Shown: positions 15,413-24,395, counted from the stretch's first letter. The stretch is DNA of 54,473 bases from SIG714 sp964638675 (GCA_964638675.1 CAZXAU010000015.1:1-54473); one strand, 5' to 3'. The notes: a model not told the origin generated them from the letters alone. Numbers and translations: made by a program.

Positions 15413-16180
15413 ATGAGAAAATTATTCACCGGCCGTACATCAGGTTTAAAGAAAACAGAAAAAAATGAAGACAAGATAAAGAATACAGAGAATATAGAAA
15501 ACGCAGAGAATATAACAGAGATTATAACGGAAAACATAACAGAAAAAAAGAGGGGACGTGCCGTGATCTTTGCAAGACTTGCCAATATTACAGCGATATT
15601 TGCCATTGTTTTTGCACTGCTTTTTATTGCTTTTTCGGCATTTACGGTTGAGGAAAGGGAAATATACGATAAGCTCATACGCTTGCATGTGCTTGCGAAT
15701 TCCGATTCCGATGAAGATCAACAGCTCAAGCTTAAGGTGAGAGATAAGATACTCGAGAAATCGAGCACTTTCTCTGAGCTTGACAGTATTGAGAGTGCCG
15801 AGGAATTCTACAGTGGGAAGCTCGAAATGCTCCGTGATGTTGCACTTGAAACGATAAAGCAAGAGGGATATGATTACGATGTTGAAATATCGCTCAGCAA
15901 GGAATATTATCCGACAAGAGAATATGAAAATTTCAGACTTCCTGCCGGGGAATATACATCATTGCGAATTATGATAGGGCAGGCACAGGGGCACAACTGG
16001 TGGTGCGTTCTCTATCCCCCGCTCTGTCTGTCTTCGGCAAAAGCAGACGATGCATTTGTAGATGCAGGCTTCACCCCCGATCAGATATCATTCATTACAG
16101 AAAATGATAAACCCAAGTATAAGGTTAAATTCAAGGTTGTGGAATGGTTTTCCGAGATCAAACGTACGATCTTCGGATGA
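15413..16180 (+). CDS. spoIIR: Stage II sporulation protein R
   Basis: A 255-residue SpoIIR. Made in the forespore, it is exported to the intermembrane space where it triggers SpoIIGA to process pro-sigma-E in the mother cell. Diagnostic segments are present: LIRLHVLANSDSDEDQQLKLKVRDKIL, YPTREYENFRLPAGEYTSLRI and GQAQGHNWWCVLYPPLC. A membrane segment (about residues 53-75) precedes the domain. Unusual: a 40-residue N-terminal Lys/Glu/Asn/Thr-rich low-complexity stretch (NTENIENAENITEIITEN). ATG 15413 has GGGGA 5 nt upstream; a GTG at 15359 lies inside the leader element and is less likely. Confidence 0.93.
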   Translation: MRKLFTGRTSGLKKTEKNEDKIKNTENIENAENITEIITENITEKKRGRAVIFARLANITAIFAIVFALLFIAFSAFTVEEREIYDKLIRLHVLANSDSDEDQQLKLKVRDKILEKSSTFSELDSIESAEEFYSGKLEMLRDVALETIKQEGYDYDVEISLSKEYYPTREYENFRLPAGEYTSLRIMIGQAQGHNWWCVLYPPLCLSSAKADDAFVDAGFTPDQISFITENDKPKYKVKFKVVEWFSEIKRTIFG

Positions 16181-16219
16181 AAAGTATTTTATTGATCCGA
16201 TAAGATTTTCCCGAAGCAC

Positions 16220-16248
16220 TTGCAATTGCATCTTATTTATGGTATAAT
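16220..16248 (+). promoter_or_regulatory. Promoter of the CapA-like gene
   Basis: TTGCAA (16220-16225), 17-bp spacer, TATAAT (16243-16248) with TGG just before it (extended -10). The transcript would start only about 20 nt before the ATG at 16274, just enough for the GGAGG site. Confidence 0.75.
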
Positions 16249-16273
16249 CCCGGTGAATCGGAGGATATAAAAA

Positions 16274-17590
16274 ATGAAGGAATTCAAAAGTAAATCGTTT
16301 AGTTTATTTTCTGCAAAGAGAATGACAGCAATTTTAATTGCATTTTTGTTCATTCTCACATCATGCTCAGGTACGGTTATTATTCCCGGACTGACTGAAG
16401 ATGTGAATCCGAAAACTCAGATCCCGAATACTGTTTTGCCGAATACAGCAGGGACAGCTGATGTTACCGATATTTTTAAAACGATAACTTCGACTCTCTC
16501 ACCCACACCGGTTGATTCAACGACGCAGCCTGAGGAAAAGCGTGCTTCTATCCTCGCTGTCGGGGATAATCTTTATCACCTTGCACTCACAGAATCGGGA
16601 AGGGACAGCAGTGAAGAGGATGGCTTCAATTTCTACCCTATATATGAGCGATTTGCCGACAGGATAAAGAATGCAGATATAGCGTACATTAACCAGGAGG
16701 TTATGATGGATGATGATAAAAAGTATTCAAATTATCCGAATTTTAACACGGCTGAAGCACTCGGCGACGATCTGTATGCACTCGGATTTGACATAGTCGG
16801 AATAGGCAACAATCACACGCTTGATACAGGATGTTCGGGTGCAAGATCGACTATAGAGAAATTTGATTCGCTCGGAATGATGACGGTCGGCGCTTATAAA
16901 AACGCTCAGGACGAAAAGAATATAAGAGTTATCGAAAAGAACGGGATAAAAATTGCTTTTCTCAGCTACACATATCCCGGATTCAACGGACACAGCTTTA
17001 CAAATGACAATTGCGGACTCACGATCCCGACAATTGACGACAACAAAATGCTTGCCGATCTTAAAGCAGCAAACAGCATCGCCGATTTTACTGTCGTTTT
17101 CGTACATTGGGGAGAAGAGAATTCATTTACTCCGTCAAGCGAGCAGAAAAGAGTTGCAAAGCTGCTTGCAAACGGCGGTGCAGGTATAATCATCGGTACA
17201 CATCCGCACGTATTACAGCCGATTGAATGGATAGAAACCGACAATTCAAAACCTGTCCTTTGTGCATACTCTCTCGGCAATTTTATATCGATGATGGCTA
17301 AAGACTATAATATGCTCGGAGGAATTTTTGAATTCGATGTAGTCAAGTGCGGAGATGATGTGACTGTTGAAAACGCAATGCTTTCTCCTACGGTTTTCTA
17401 CTTCAATATGTCGTACGGCGACTGCAAGGTAATGCCGCTTGAGGAGTTTACTACAGAAATGTCAAAAACTCACGGTGTCAGACTCTATCCTAAGGATTCT
17501 TCTATAAAAAATACGATATCTCCCGAAAGCGTTACGGGTTATTATAAAAAATATATAGCTGAAAGCTTCCGTCCCGAAATTTTTAAATGA
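16274..17590 (+). CDS. CapA-family (PGA_cap) metallophosphatase-like lipoprotein
   Basis: A 438-residue lipoprotein (lipobox ILTSC, C31) with a Thr/Pro-rich linker and a CapA/PgsA-type calcineurin-like domain from about residue 95. The metal motifs are present: AVGDNLYH (GDxxxH), NQEVMM, GNNHTLD, HWGEEN, GTHPHVLQP and YSLGNFI. Family members take part in poly-gamma-glutamate capsule synthesis or act as surface phosphoesterases; no other capsule genes are nearby, so the substrate is open. It has its own promoter and a GGAGG ribosome binding site. Confidence 0.9.
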   Translation: MKEFKSKSFSLFSAKRMTAILIAFLFILTSCSGTVIIPGLTEDVNPKTQIPNTVLPNTAGTADVTDIFKTITSTLSPTPVDSTTQPEEKRASILAVGDNLYHLALTESGRDSSEEDGFNFYPIYERFADRIKNADIAYINQEVMMDDDKKYSNYPNFNTAEALGDDLYALGFDIVGIGNNHTLDTGCSGARSTIEKFDSLGMMTVGAYKNAQDEKNIRVIEKNGIKIAFLSYTYPGFNGHSFTNDNCGLTIPTIDDNKMLADLKAANSIADFTVVFVHWGEENSFTPSSEQKRVAKLLANGGAGIIIGTHPHVLQPIEWIETDNSKPVLCAYSLGNFISMMAKDYNMLGGIFEFDVVKCGDDVTVENAMLSPTVFYFNMSYGDCKVMPLEEFTTEMSKTHGVRLYPKDSSIKNTISPESVTGYYKKYIAESFRPEIFK

Positions 17591-17662
17591 ATTTAGGCTT
17601 GTTCATATGATACCAAGCAGCTTGAATAATATATGAATATATCGTAAAATATCATTTTCCCC

Positions 17663-17691
17663 TTGTTTTTCAAAAAGAATAGTGATATAAT
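17663..17691 (+). promoter_or_regulatory. Promoter of the Gfo/Idh/MocA gene
   Basis: TTGTTT (17663-17668), 17-bp spacer, TATAAT (17686-17691) preceded by TGA (extended -10). The expected start near 17698 lies downstream of an in-frame ATG at 17695, so translation must begin later, at ATG 17728. Confidence 0.75.
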
Positions 17692-17727
17692 TACATGGAA
17701 TTTCAAAAGAAAGCACGGTCAATTCAA

Positions 17728-18804
17728 ATGGAAGAAAAACGAATAGTTAATGTCGGAATAATAGGGTGCGGCAGAATTGCAAACAGCAAGCATATGCCCG
17801 GACTTGCAAGCGTCGAAAATGTACGCATGATCGCATTTTGCGATCTTGATGAAGAAAAGGCATTGCAGGCTAAAGAAAAATTCGGTACGCAGGATGCCAA
17901 AATATATACAGACTATAAAGAATTGCTTAAAAATGACGAGATAGAAGTTGTTCATGTATGCACGCCAAACCGCTCGCACAGCTTTATATCGATAGATGCT
18001 CTCTATGCGAAAAAGCATGTCATGGTTGAAAAACCTATGGCAAAGACTGCGAAAGAAGCTAGAGAAATGGTTGCGGCGGCAAAGGCAACCGGAATGAAGC
18101 TGACCGTAGGATATCAGAACCGTTGCCGTCCCGAAGCGCTCGAGCTTCATAAAATGGTTCAGCAGGGAAGACTCGGCGAGATCTATTATGCCAAGGCTCT
18201 TGCGGTTAGACGCCGTGCAACGCCAAACTGGGGTGTGTTCCTCAATGAGTATGAGCAGGGCGGCGGTCCGCTTATAGACATCGGAACTCATGCACTCGAT
18301 CTTACGCTGTATATGATGAACGATTACGAGCCTAAAATGGTCGTCGGTAAAACATATAAAAAGCTTCCCAACCCCGATTGCGGAAATGTCTGGGGACCGT
18401 GGAATGAGAAAGAGCATACTGTTGAGGATTCGGCGTTCGGATTCATAATAATGAAGAGCGGAGCAACAATAAATCTTGAATCTTCCTGGGCGCTTAATAT
18501 TCTTCACCCTGTCGAAGCTTCGACAATGATATGCGGAACAAAGGCCGGTGCGGAGATCGTAGATAAAAAATTGATAATCAACTTTGATAAAGACGGCAAG
18601 CTCTGCGAGGAAGAACCGGAGATCAACTATACAACGACAATGAAGCTTACAGCGGCGGCAATTGAAGCAAAGCAGTGGATAGACGCTGTTGTAAACGATA
18701 CAGACCCCTGTGTGCTTCCCGAACAGGCATGCGTTGTTTCCGAGATCCTTGAAGCCATTTACATATCGGCATCAAAGGGCGGAGAGCCTGTCTATTTCGA
18801 TTGA
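17728..18804 (+). CDS. Gfo/Idh/MocA-family NAD(P)-dependent oxidoreductase
   Basis: A 358-residue oxidoreductase. The Rossmann fold starts at once (MEEKRIVNVGIIGCGRIANSKHMPGL, GxGxxA), with EVVHVCTPNRSH and the catalytic-lysine motif VEKPMAKT; the C-terminal beta-sheet domain has GGPLIDIGTHALDLTLYMM. Such enzymes oxidise or reduce sugars, inositol and related alcohols; the substrate cannot be read from sequence. I chose ATG 17728 because the promoter puts the transcript start after the upstream ATG 17695. It stands alone, and a 13-bp hairpin follows the stop. Confidence 0.93.
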   Translation: MEEKRIVNVGIIGCGRIANSKHMPGLASVENVRMIAFCDLDEEKALQAKEKFGTQDAKIYTDYKELLKNDEIEVVHVCTPNRSHSFISIDALYAKKHVMVEKPMAKTAKEAREMVAAAKATGMKLTVGYQNRCRPEALELHKMVQQGRLGEIYYAKALAVRRRATPNWGVFLNEYEQGGGPLIDIGTHALDLTLYMMNDYEPKMVVGKTYKKLPNPDCGNVWGPWNEKEHTVEDSAFGFIIMKSGATINLESSWALNILHPVEASTMICGTKAGAEIVDKKLIINFDKDGKLCEEEPEINYTTTMKLTAAAIEAKQWIDAVVNDTDPCVLPEQACVVSEILEAIYISASKGGEPVYFD

Positions 18805-18835
18805 TAATACATTGCATAACGAAAATACATTATTT

Positions 18836-18867
18836 CAATATCCGATGCTTCACTGCATCGGATATTG
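18836..18867 (+). terminator. Hairpin downstream of the oxidoreductase gene, possible terminator
   Basis: CAATATCCGATGC (18836-18848) / GCATCGGATATTG (18855-18867), a perfect 13-bp stem. The following sequence AAGTGCAATTTTG is only weakly T-rich. Confidence 0.5.
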
Positions 18868-18961
18868 AAGTGCAATTTTGTAATAATACGTTATGTCTGG
18901 CGGCGATATGAATTCACGAGCAAAAAAACAAAAATTAAATTAAAAAAATATAAAAAAGCTA

Positions 18962-18990
18962 TTGACATTTTGATTATAATGTGATATAAT
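18962..18990 (+). promoter_or_regulatory. Consensus sigma-A promoter of tRNA-Gln
   Basis: TTGACA (18962-18967), exactly 17 bp, TATAAT (18985-18990), with TGA before the -10. This is a perfect consensus promoter, as expected for a stable RNA gene, 45 bp upstream of the tRNA. Confidence 0.9.
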
Positions 18991-19034
18991 TCATATGTTC
19001 CGATCGGATAGGGATTGGATAGAGAAAATAATAT

Positions 19035-19110
19035 TGCGGCATCGCCAAGCGGTAAGGCAACGGACTCTGACTCCGTCATTACCTAGGTTCGAATCCTAGT
19101 GCCGCAGCCA
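19035..19110 (+). tRNA. tRNA-Gln(CTG), CCA encoded
   Basis: Acceptor TGCGGCA/TGCCGCA, anticodon stem ACGGA/TCCGT with loop CTCTGAC (anticodon CTG), T-loop TTCGAAT, discriminator G and encoded CCA. Confidence 0.97.
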
Positions 19111-19111
19111 G

Positions 19112-19141
19112 AAAAAACCGATGTGAAAACATCGGTTTTTT
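19112..19141 (+). terminator. Terminator of tRNA-Gln
   Basis: AAAAAACCGATG (19112-19123), loop TGAAAA, CATCGGTTTTTT (19130-19141), directly after the tRNA. Confidence 0.9.
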
Positions 19142-19158
19142 CAATTAAATTTACCATT

Positions 19159-19301
19159 TTGGCAAGTGAAATAGCTTAGCTATGAAATATTTGCTCTCGC
19201 AAATATGAAATACGCTGTGGCATATGAGGGGCAAATTTTATTTCACATTTTGCTATAAGGCAAAATATTTCATAATCCGAAGGATTATTTTATATTGCCA
19301 A
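19159..19301. repeat. Hairpin-array repeat element bounded by inverted repeats
   Basis: The 143-bp unit is bounded by TTGGCAA (19159-19165) and TTGCCAA (19295-19301). Inside are short stems: ATAGC/GCTAT, ATATTTGC-TCTC-GCAAATAT, ATTTTGC/GCAAAAT and ATAATCC-GAA-GGATTAT. Stems in the left half are separated by GAAAT and those in the right half by TTTCA, so the whole is roughly symmetrical. It looks like a MITE-like or modular palindromic repeat rather than a gene. The stretch 19302-19659 that follows shows no convincing gene. Confidence 0.6.
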
Positions 19302-19659
19302 GCGATATTTGCACAGCTACATTTCATCAGATCACTGACCGAGGATTTGAATCGCGCCCTTCGACAAATCGATAATCTTGATTTTGGCACAAGAAGATCG
19401 AAATCAGGGGTTTTATTTATTTTTCAAAAATCTGAGATCGTGATGGTTTTGAGAGGCAGGGTAGAATCGAGGAATGAAGTACTGTATTTCATCGACAATA
19501 ATATAAAATTATCCTGACAATACTGTTTATAAAATATCGGAAATCTGATCTCAATTGTATAACTGTAAAAATCCGTATACATGTGTGTTATAAAATAGAG
19601 TTTTGTATTGAGATATCTTTACAGTTTCATAAGTAGAAGTTTATTTCAAAGAGGTAAAA

Positions 19660-20190
19660 ATGGACGAGCTTAATTTAATTTTATTTGATGAATTCAAAAG
19701 GCTTGATAACTTGTGCAGAGACATATATAAAAAAGATAATTCGACCGATAATAAGGGCGGCGTGACATTATACATAGATGAAATGGATAAAATGTATTTT
19801 GAAGCGGTCGGAGTTATTCCCGATTGGCGATCCGATTATAAAATGCTGAAAAGGGTGCGACATATACGCAATGAGCTTGCACATTCGCCGAGTGCCTTCT
19901 CACAAAGTATGTGCACTCAGTCCGATATTGATTTTATTAAGGGCTTTCACAAGAGAATTTTAAACCGGGAAGATCCGCTTGCTGCTTACAGATATTACAT
20001 TCAGTCCAAGAAGAAAATGCAATCCTCGTCAAGAACGAATTCAAGCAATTCACAGGTCAACCGCTCAGGCTCTGCCCGAAGAACATCAGATACAGCATAC
20101 GATGCTTCTCAAGCCGGGTGCCTCGGAGTTGTTTCAGTTTTTGCTTTAGTTGTTTTAGGTTTAATTGCGGTTGTATGCGGAATTTTTTAA
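19660..20190 (+). CDS. Tail-anchored protein of unknown function
   Basis: A 176-residue protein. The N-terminal 100 residues are a helical cytosolic domain (RLDNLCRDIYKKDN...GGVTLYIDEMDKM...WRSDYKMLKRVRHIRNELAHSPSAF) with the HIRNELAH type of motif seen in nucleotide- or RNA-associated HEPN-like helical domains, though I cannot assign it. A Ser/Asn-rich linker (about 118-150) and one C-terminal membrane segment (about 153-175) follow. AGAGG lies before the ATG. The R-x-x-x-H of HEPN ribonucleases is approximated by RHIRNELAH, so nuclease activity is possible but speculative. Confidence 0.7.
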   Translation: MDELNLILFDEFKRLDNLCRDIYKKDNSTDNKGGVTLYIDEMDKMYFEAVGVIPDWRSDYKMLKRVRHIRNELAHSPSAFSQSMCTQSDIDFIKGFHKRILNREDPLAAYRYYIQSKKKMQSSSRTNSSNSQVNRSGSARRTSDTAYDASQAGCLGVVSVFALVVLGLIAVVCGIF

Positions 20191-20210
20191 CAGACATAAT
20201 ACGATAGATA

Positions 20211-20246
20211 AAAGAGGGGCAGAATGAACTGTCCCTTTGTTTTTAT
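20211..20246. terminator. Terminator between convergent genes (unknown protein and pflA)
   Basis: AAAGAGGGGCAG / CTGTCCCTTT with a one-base bulge and AATGAA loop, followed by TGTTTTTA. It overlaps the last bases of pflA on the other strand. Confidence 0.6.
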
Positions 20247-21004
20247 TTATATCTTTCTGTATGCAGACGGAGATTTGCATTCTGGACTCTGTCTTCGCTC
20301 GGTGGATCGGTATCCTTAAGAGAATAGTCTATTCCGAGCTTTTCCCACTTGAATGTTCCGAGTGTATGATAGGGAAGAACCTCTACTCGCTCGACATTTG
20401 TAAGTGTATCAATGAAGGCTGACAGATCATCAATGTCTTCATCAAAATCACTCAGACCGGGCGTAAGTACATGGCGGATCCATACAGGCTTTCCGATATC
20501 GGAAAGATATCTTGCCATGTCGAGGATATTGCCGTTATCGAATCCTGTAATCATTTTATGCTTGTCATTATCGATCTCTTTTATGTCAAGCAGAATGAGA
20601 TCGGTATAGCTCATCAGCTCGTTGAATTTTGAAAAGAAAGGCTCGTCCCTCGTGAACGGGTTACCTGCGGTATCTATTGTAGTATGGATGCCTTCTTTTT
20701 TTGCAAGTCTGAAAAATTCAATGAGAAAATCGAGCTGAAGAAGCGGTTCGCCGCCGCTGACCGTGATCCCACCGTTGTTTTTCCAATACGGACGGAAACG
20801 CAGTGCTTTTTCCATGAGAGCCGATGCGGTATATTCCACTTCGTCAGCTCCTTCACAGACCCATGTATCGGGGTTGTGACAGAATTTGCAACGCATTTTA
20901 CAGCCCTGAAAAAATACGACAAAACGCACGCCCGGACCGTCAACGAGCCCAAATGATTCAATCGAATGTATTTTGCCTTTTACTGAGGAAATATTGCTTT
21001 CCAT
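20243..21004 (-). CDS. pflA: Pyruvate formate-lyase activating enzyme
   Basis: A 253-residue radical-SAM glycyl radical activase. C35-x3-C39-x2-C42 (GCKMRCKFC) binds the 4Fe-4S cluster, with GPGVRFVVFFQGC before it and GGITVSGGEPLLQ (SAM binding) after it. It uses SAM to abstract a hydrogen from the glycine of PflB, turning it on under anaerobic conditions. It lies about 100 bp after pflB on the same strand, with an intercistronic hairpin between and AAGGAG before the ATG. Length is typical. Confidence 0.97.
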   Translation of the reverse strand: MESNISSVKGKIHSIESFGLVDGPGVRFVVFFQGCKMRCKFCHNPDTWVCEGADEVEYTASALMEKALRFRPYWKNNGGITVSGGEPLLQLDFLIEFFRLAKKEGIHTTIDTAGNPFTRDEPFFSKFNELMSYTDLILLDIKEIDNDKHKMITGFDNGNILDMARYLSDIGKPVWIRHVLTPGLSDFDEDIDDLSAFIDTLTNVERVEVLPYHTLGTFKWEKLGIDYSLKDTDPPSEDRVQNANLRLHTERYK

Positions 21005-21024
21005 ATAGGGTACTCCTTAAAGCT

Positions 21025-21054
21025 ACGGCAGGGAATCATGTGATACCCTGCCGT
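21025..21054 (-). other. Intercistronic hairpin between pflB and pflA
   Basis: ACGGCAGGG (21025-21033) / CCCTGCCGT (21046-21054). On the coding (minus) strand no U-run follows, so it is more likely an mRNA-stabilising or processing hairpin, or a weak attenuator that lowers pflA relative to pflB. Confidence 0.5.
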
Positions 21055-21107
21055 GTTTTAGATCTATACCTTAATTCCGGAATGTCCGGAGTCAAGGGTG
21101 TATTTTA

Positions 21108-23360
21108 TTATAAATACTTATGGCAAGTACGTGCAATAACGTCAAGCTGCTGTTTCTTTGTGAGGTCAATAAACTTAACCGCATAACCGGAAACACGGAT
21201 AGTGAAGTTTGCGTACTCTTCTTTTTCGGGATGTTCCATAGCATCAATGAGCTTTTCAACTCCGAATACATTTACATTGAGGTGATGTGCACCCTGATCG
21301 AAGTATCCGTCAAGAGTCTGGCAGAGATTCTGAACTCTTTCTTCTTCGCTGTGTCCGAGAGCATCGGGGTTGATCGTCTGAGTATTCGAGATACCGTCAA
21401 GCGCCCAGATATAAGGAATCTTTGCAACCGAGTTGAGAGAAGCGAGAAGTCCGCTTTCTTCTGCACCGTATGAGGGTGATGCTCCGGGAGAGAAGGGAGT
21501 GTATGCAGGTCTTCCGTTCGGAAGTGCACCTGTAGCTTCGCCGTAAACGACGTTCGATGTTATTGTGAGGATAGAGGTTGTCGGCTCTGAGTTGCGGTAT
21601 GTGTGACGTCTCTTGATCTTTTCAATGAATGTCTTGAGAAGCCATACACCGATCTCGTCTGCTCTGTCGTCATCGTTTCCGTATTTCGGGAAGTCGCCTT
21701 CGATCTCAAAGTTTTCGGAAATGCCTTCAGCATCACGGATAACCTTGACCTTAGCATACTTGATCGCACTGAGTGAATCGATAACATGTGAGAAGCCTGC
21801 TATACCTGTAGCGAATGTACGGCGGCAGTCTGTATCGATAAGTGCCATCTCAGCTGCTTCATAGTAATACTTATCGTGCATATAGTGAATGAGGTTGAGA
21901 ACATTTACATATATGTCAGCGAGCCAATCGAGCCATACTTCATATTTAGCGATAACTTCGTCATAGTTGAGGTATTCGCTTGTAATGGGAGCCATCTGCG
22001 GTCCGCACTGAATGCGGTGCTTTTCATCAAATCCGCCGTTGATCGCATAAAGAAGCGTCTTTGCAAGGTTTGCACGTGCTCCGAAGAACTGAATTTCCTT
22101 ACCTGTCTGAGTTGCACTTACGCAGCAGCAGATAGAGTAATCATCGCCCCATACCGGCTTCATAATATCATCGTTTTCATACTGGATAGAAGATGTATCG
22201 ACCGAGATCTTTGAAGCGTACTTCTTGAAGTTATCGCCGAGCTGTGAGGAGTAGAGAACTGTAAGGTTCGGTTCGGGAGAAGGTCCCATGTTTTCGAGAG
22301 TATGGAGGAAACGGAAGTCTGTCTTTGTGACCATCGATCTGCCGTCCATTCCGATACCGCCGATTTCAAGTGTTGCCCATGTCGGGTCGCCTGAGAAGAG
22401 CTGATTGTATGAGGGAATACGCGCGAATTTAACCATACGGAATTTCATTGTCATATGGTCGATGATCTCCTGAGCTTCACTTTCTGTCAGGATACCTGCA
22501 TCAAGGTCTCTCTTGAAATATATATCAAGGAATGTCGAAATACGACCTACTGACATAGCGGCACCGTTCTGCGTCTTGATAGCTGCGAGATATCCGAAAT
22601 ACAGCCACTGGCAAGCTTCCTTAGCGTTTGTTGCGGGTTTGGAAATATCGTAGCCGTAGATCTCAGCCATCTTCTTGATACCCTGAAGTGCCTTGATCTG
22701 AGCTGAAATTTCTTCACGAAGACGGATAACGTCATCGTACATAGCGCCGCATCCGCAGTTCTCCTTATCAGCTTCCTTGAAAGCGATAAGAGCGTCAATA
22801 CCGTAGAGAGCTACACGGCGGTAGTCACCGACGATTCTTCCGCGTCCGTATGTGTCGGGAAGTCCTGTAACAACGTGAGTTTTACGGACAGCACGCATTT
22901 CGGGTGTGTATGCCGCAAAAACAGCGTCATTGTGAGTTGTCATATACTCAGAGAAGATCTTCTTGAGTTCGGGGTCGATCTCATAGCCGTAGGTTTCTGC
23001 TGCCTGAATAGCCATTTTGATTCCGCCGTAGGGCATAAACGCTCTCTTGAGCGGCTTGTCTGTCTGAAGTCCGACGATCTGTTCGAGATCCTTGAGCGAT
23101 TCGTCGATATATCCCGGTCCGTAAGAAGTGAGACCGGAAACTACCTTTGTTTCACAATCAAGAACTCCGCCCTTTGCTCTTTCTTCCTTCTGGAGCTTCT
23201 GAAGTGCACCCCAGAGCTTGTTTGTTGCTTCCGTAGGGCCGGCAAGAAATGATTCATCGCCGTCATACGGAGTATAGTTTTTCTGAATGAAGTCACGTAC
23301 ATTGACTTCTTCTTTCCATAATCTGCCTTTAAAGCCGTTCCAAGCTTCAAAATTGATCAT
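21108..23360 (-). CDS. pflB: Formate C-acetyltransferase (pyruvate formate-lyase)
   Basis: A 750-residue glycyl radical enzyme converting pyruvate and CoA to acetyl-CoA and formate, central to anaerobic fermentation. The active cysteine pair is in DDYSICCCVSATQTGKE (C412/C413 of the ATG form), where an extra Cys precedes the pair. The glycyl radical is G725 in IRVSGYAVKF. I chose ATG 23360, with AGGAGG upstream and homology starting at once (INFEAWNGFKGRLWKEEVNVRDFIQKNYTPY), not an in-frame start at 23444 that has no family match. A promoter lies at 23466-23494; pflA follows. Confidence 0.98.
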   Translation of the reverse strand: MINFEAWNGFKGRLWKEEVNVRDFIQKNYTPYDGDESFLAGPTEATNKLWGALQKLQKEERAKGGVLDCETKVVSGLTSYGPGYIDESLKDLEQIVGLQTDKPLKRAFMPYGGIKMAIQAAETYGYEIDPELKKIFSEYMTTHNDAVFAAYTPEMRAVRKTHVVTGLPDTYGRGRIVGDYRRVALYGIDALIAFKEADKENCGCGAMYDDVIRLREEISAQIKALQGIKKMAEIYGYDISKPATNAKEACQWLYFGYLAAIKTQNGAAMSVGRISTFLDIYFKRDLDAGILTESEAQEIIDHMTMKFRMVKFARIPSYNQLFSGDPTWATLEIGGIGMDGRSMVTKTDFRFLHTLENMGPSPEPNLTVLYSSQLGDNFKKYASKISVDTSSIQYENDDIMKPVWGDDYSICCCVSATQTGKEIQFFGARANLAKTLLYAINGGFDEKHRIQCGPQMAPITSEYLNYDEVIAKYEVWLDWLADIYVNVLNLIHYMHDKYYYEAAEMALIDTDCRRTFATGIAGFSHVIDSLSAIKYAKVKVIRDAEGISENFEIEGDFPKYGNDDDRADEIGVWLLKTFIEKIKRRHTYRNSEPTTSILTITSNVVYGEATGALPNGRPAYTPFSPGASPSYGAEESGLLASLNSVAKIPYIWALDGISNTQTINPDALGHSEEERVQNLCQTLDGYFDQGAHHLNVNVFGVEKLIDAMEHPEKEEYANFTIRVSGYAVKFIDLTKKQQLDVIARTCHKYL

Positions 23361-23465
23361 TATTATATCCTCCTGATTTTTTCTTAAAAAATTTTCAGCG
23401 GCCTGTGCCTGCTGTCGTGCTGATGCATTTAAGTCAATTTGCAACGCACAATTACCTCATCACGT

Positions 23466-23494
23466 ATTATATCACTTAATTGATAAATAATCAA
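23466..23494 (-). promoter_or_regulatory. Promoter of pflB
   Basis: Minus strand: TTGATT (23489-23494), 17-bp spacer, TATAAT (23466-23471) preceded by TGA. It gives a leader of about 100 nt before ATG 23360. No Rex-type TTGTGAA...TTCACAA operator is visible around it. Confidence 0.75.
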
Positions 23495-23603
23495 GAGATT
23501 TTTTAAAACTTATTAAATTTTTTGCTGTTTTTTTATAGTATGTTTCACGGAAAAATCCGAAGAAGAACCCAGCTTATACATGAATTGAATAGCGGTTCCT
23601 GTT

Positions 23604-24278
23604 TCAGGCATTTTCTGACTGCGGTATCTCAGATGAAATATTATCATTCGGAGGCAGACTGTCCGTTTTATTTGTTGCTATAGCGAAATAATAGATCAAC
23701 AATGCAACCGTATAAAAATAACCTGAGCAAAGCGACAGTGCGTAGAGTGCATGGTTATTCAAGAAGTAATTTATTATCGGTCTGATTGAATTCATAAAAT
23801 ATACCGAGATAACGCACCTTGAAGCCGTGAGGAATCTGTGCTTGCGAATTGAATCGACGAGCAAGAAGATAAAGAACAGGATATACATCACGGACATGAT
23901 AATGTCCGACAAATATAACGAAAGTATGTGATCTCGCGCAGCAGCAATGTTTGAAATGAGTGTTAACGCATATACGTTAGAACACAAAGACAGAAATAAT
24001 GAAAAAATTGTAAATGAGAGCGAGAGCGAAAAAATCCAATAGTGTTTTTTTGCTTTTTTATTGTCGTACATGATAATATAAACAGCAAGCAGTATCTGTC
24101 GTATCAGAAATATAATGACCGACAGTGAAATACGAGGATATTGTACATATCCCTGACCGGCAGGAACGGCATATTTATTGTAAAATGGGGTTTGAAGAAA
24201 ATTCAATACAAGTGAAATTATTATTATCAGCACTGCGGCTGTTTTAAATATGACGGTCGATCTTTTTTTCATCGGCAT
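23604..24278 (-). CDS. Multi-pass membrane protein of unknown function
   Basis: A 224-residue, very hydrophobic protein with about six or seven predicted membrane segments (roughly residues 9-27, 52-70, 80-98, 102-118, 122-143, 150-170, 183-200) and a short hydrophilic C-terminus. I do not recognise a family; no transporter signature or catalytic motif is visible. The ATG at 24278 has no strong ribosome binding site, and a second ATG two codons on is an alternative. It is alone between pflB and the DUF11 protein gene, on the same strand. Confidence 0.6.
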   Translation of the reverse strand: MPMKKRSTVIFKTAAVLIIIISLVLNFLQTPFYNKYAVPAGQGYVQYPRISLSVIIFLIRQILLAVYIIMYDNKKAKKHYWIFSLSLSFTIFSLFLSLCSNVYALTLISNIAAARDHILSLYLSDIIMSVMYILFFIFLLVDSIRKHRFLTASRCVISVYFMNSIRPIINYFLNNHALYALSLCSGYFYTVALLIYYFAIATNKTDSLPPNDNISSEIPQSENA

Positions 24279-24395
24279 TGTGAGTACCTGCTTTTGATAG
24301 ATTATATTGTAGACATTATATCAAAAAAACGTAAATAAGTCAAGGGCGGCATATAAAAAACAGATTTCCATATGTTTGAGTAATAATTTTGCAAC

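Noticed and set aside
17695..17727. Start of the Gfo/Idh/MocA protein at ATG 17695
   Set aside because: The promoter at 17663-17691 places the transcript start after this codon.
19224..19517. Open frame of 97 codons after tRNA-Gln
   Set aside because: Its first half reads through the hairpin-array repeat, it lacks a ribosome binding site and its composition is not protein-like.
23361..23444. Longer N-terminus for pyruvate formate-lyase starting at 23444
   Set aside because: ATG 23360 has AGGAGG at ideal spacing and family similarity starts there; the extension has no match.
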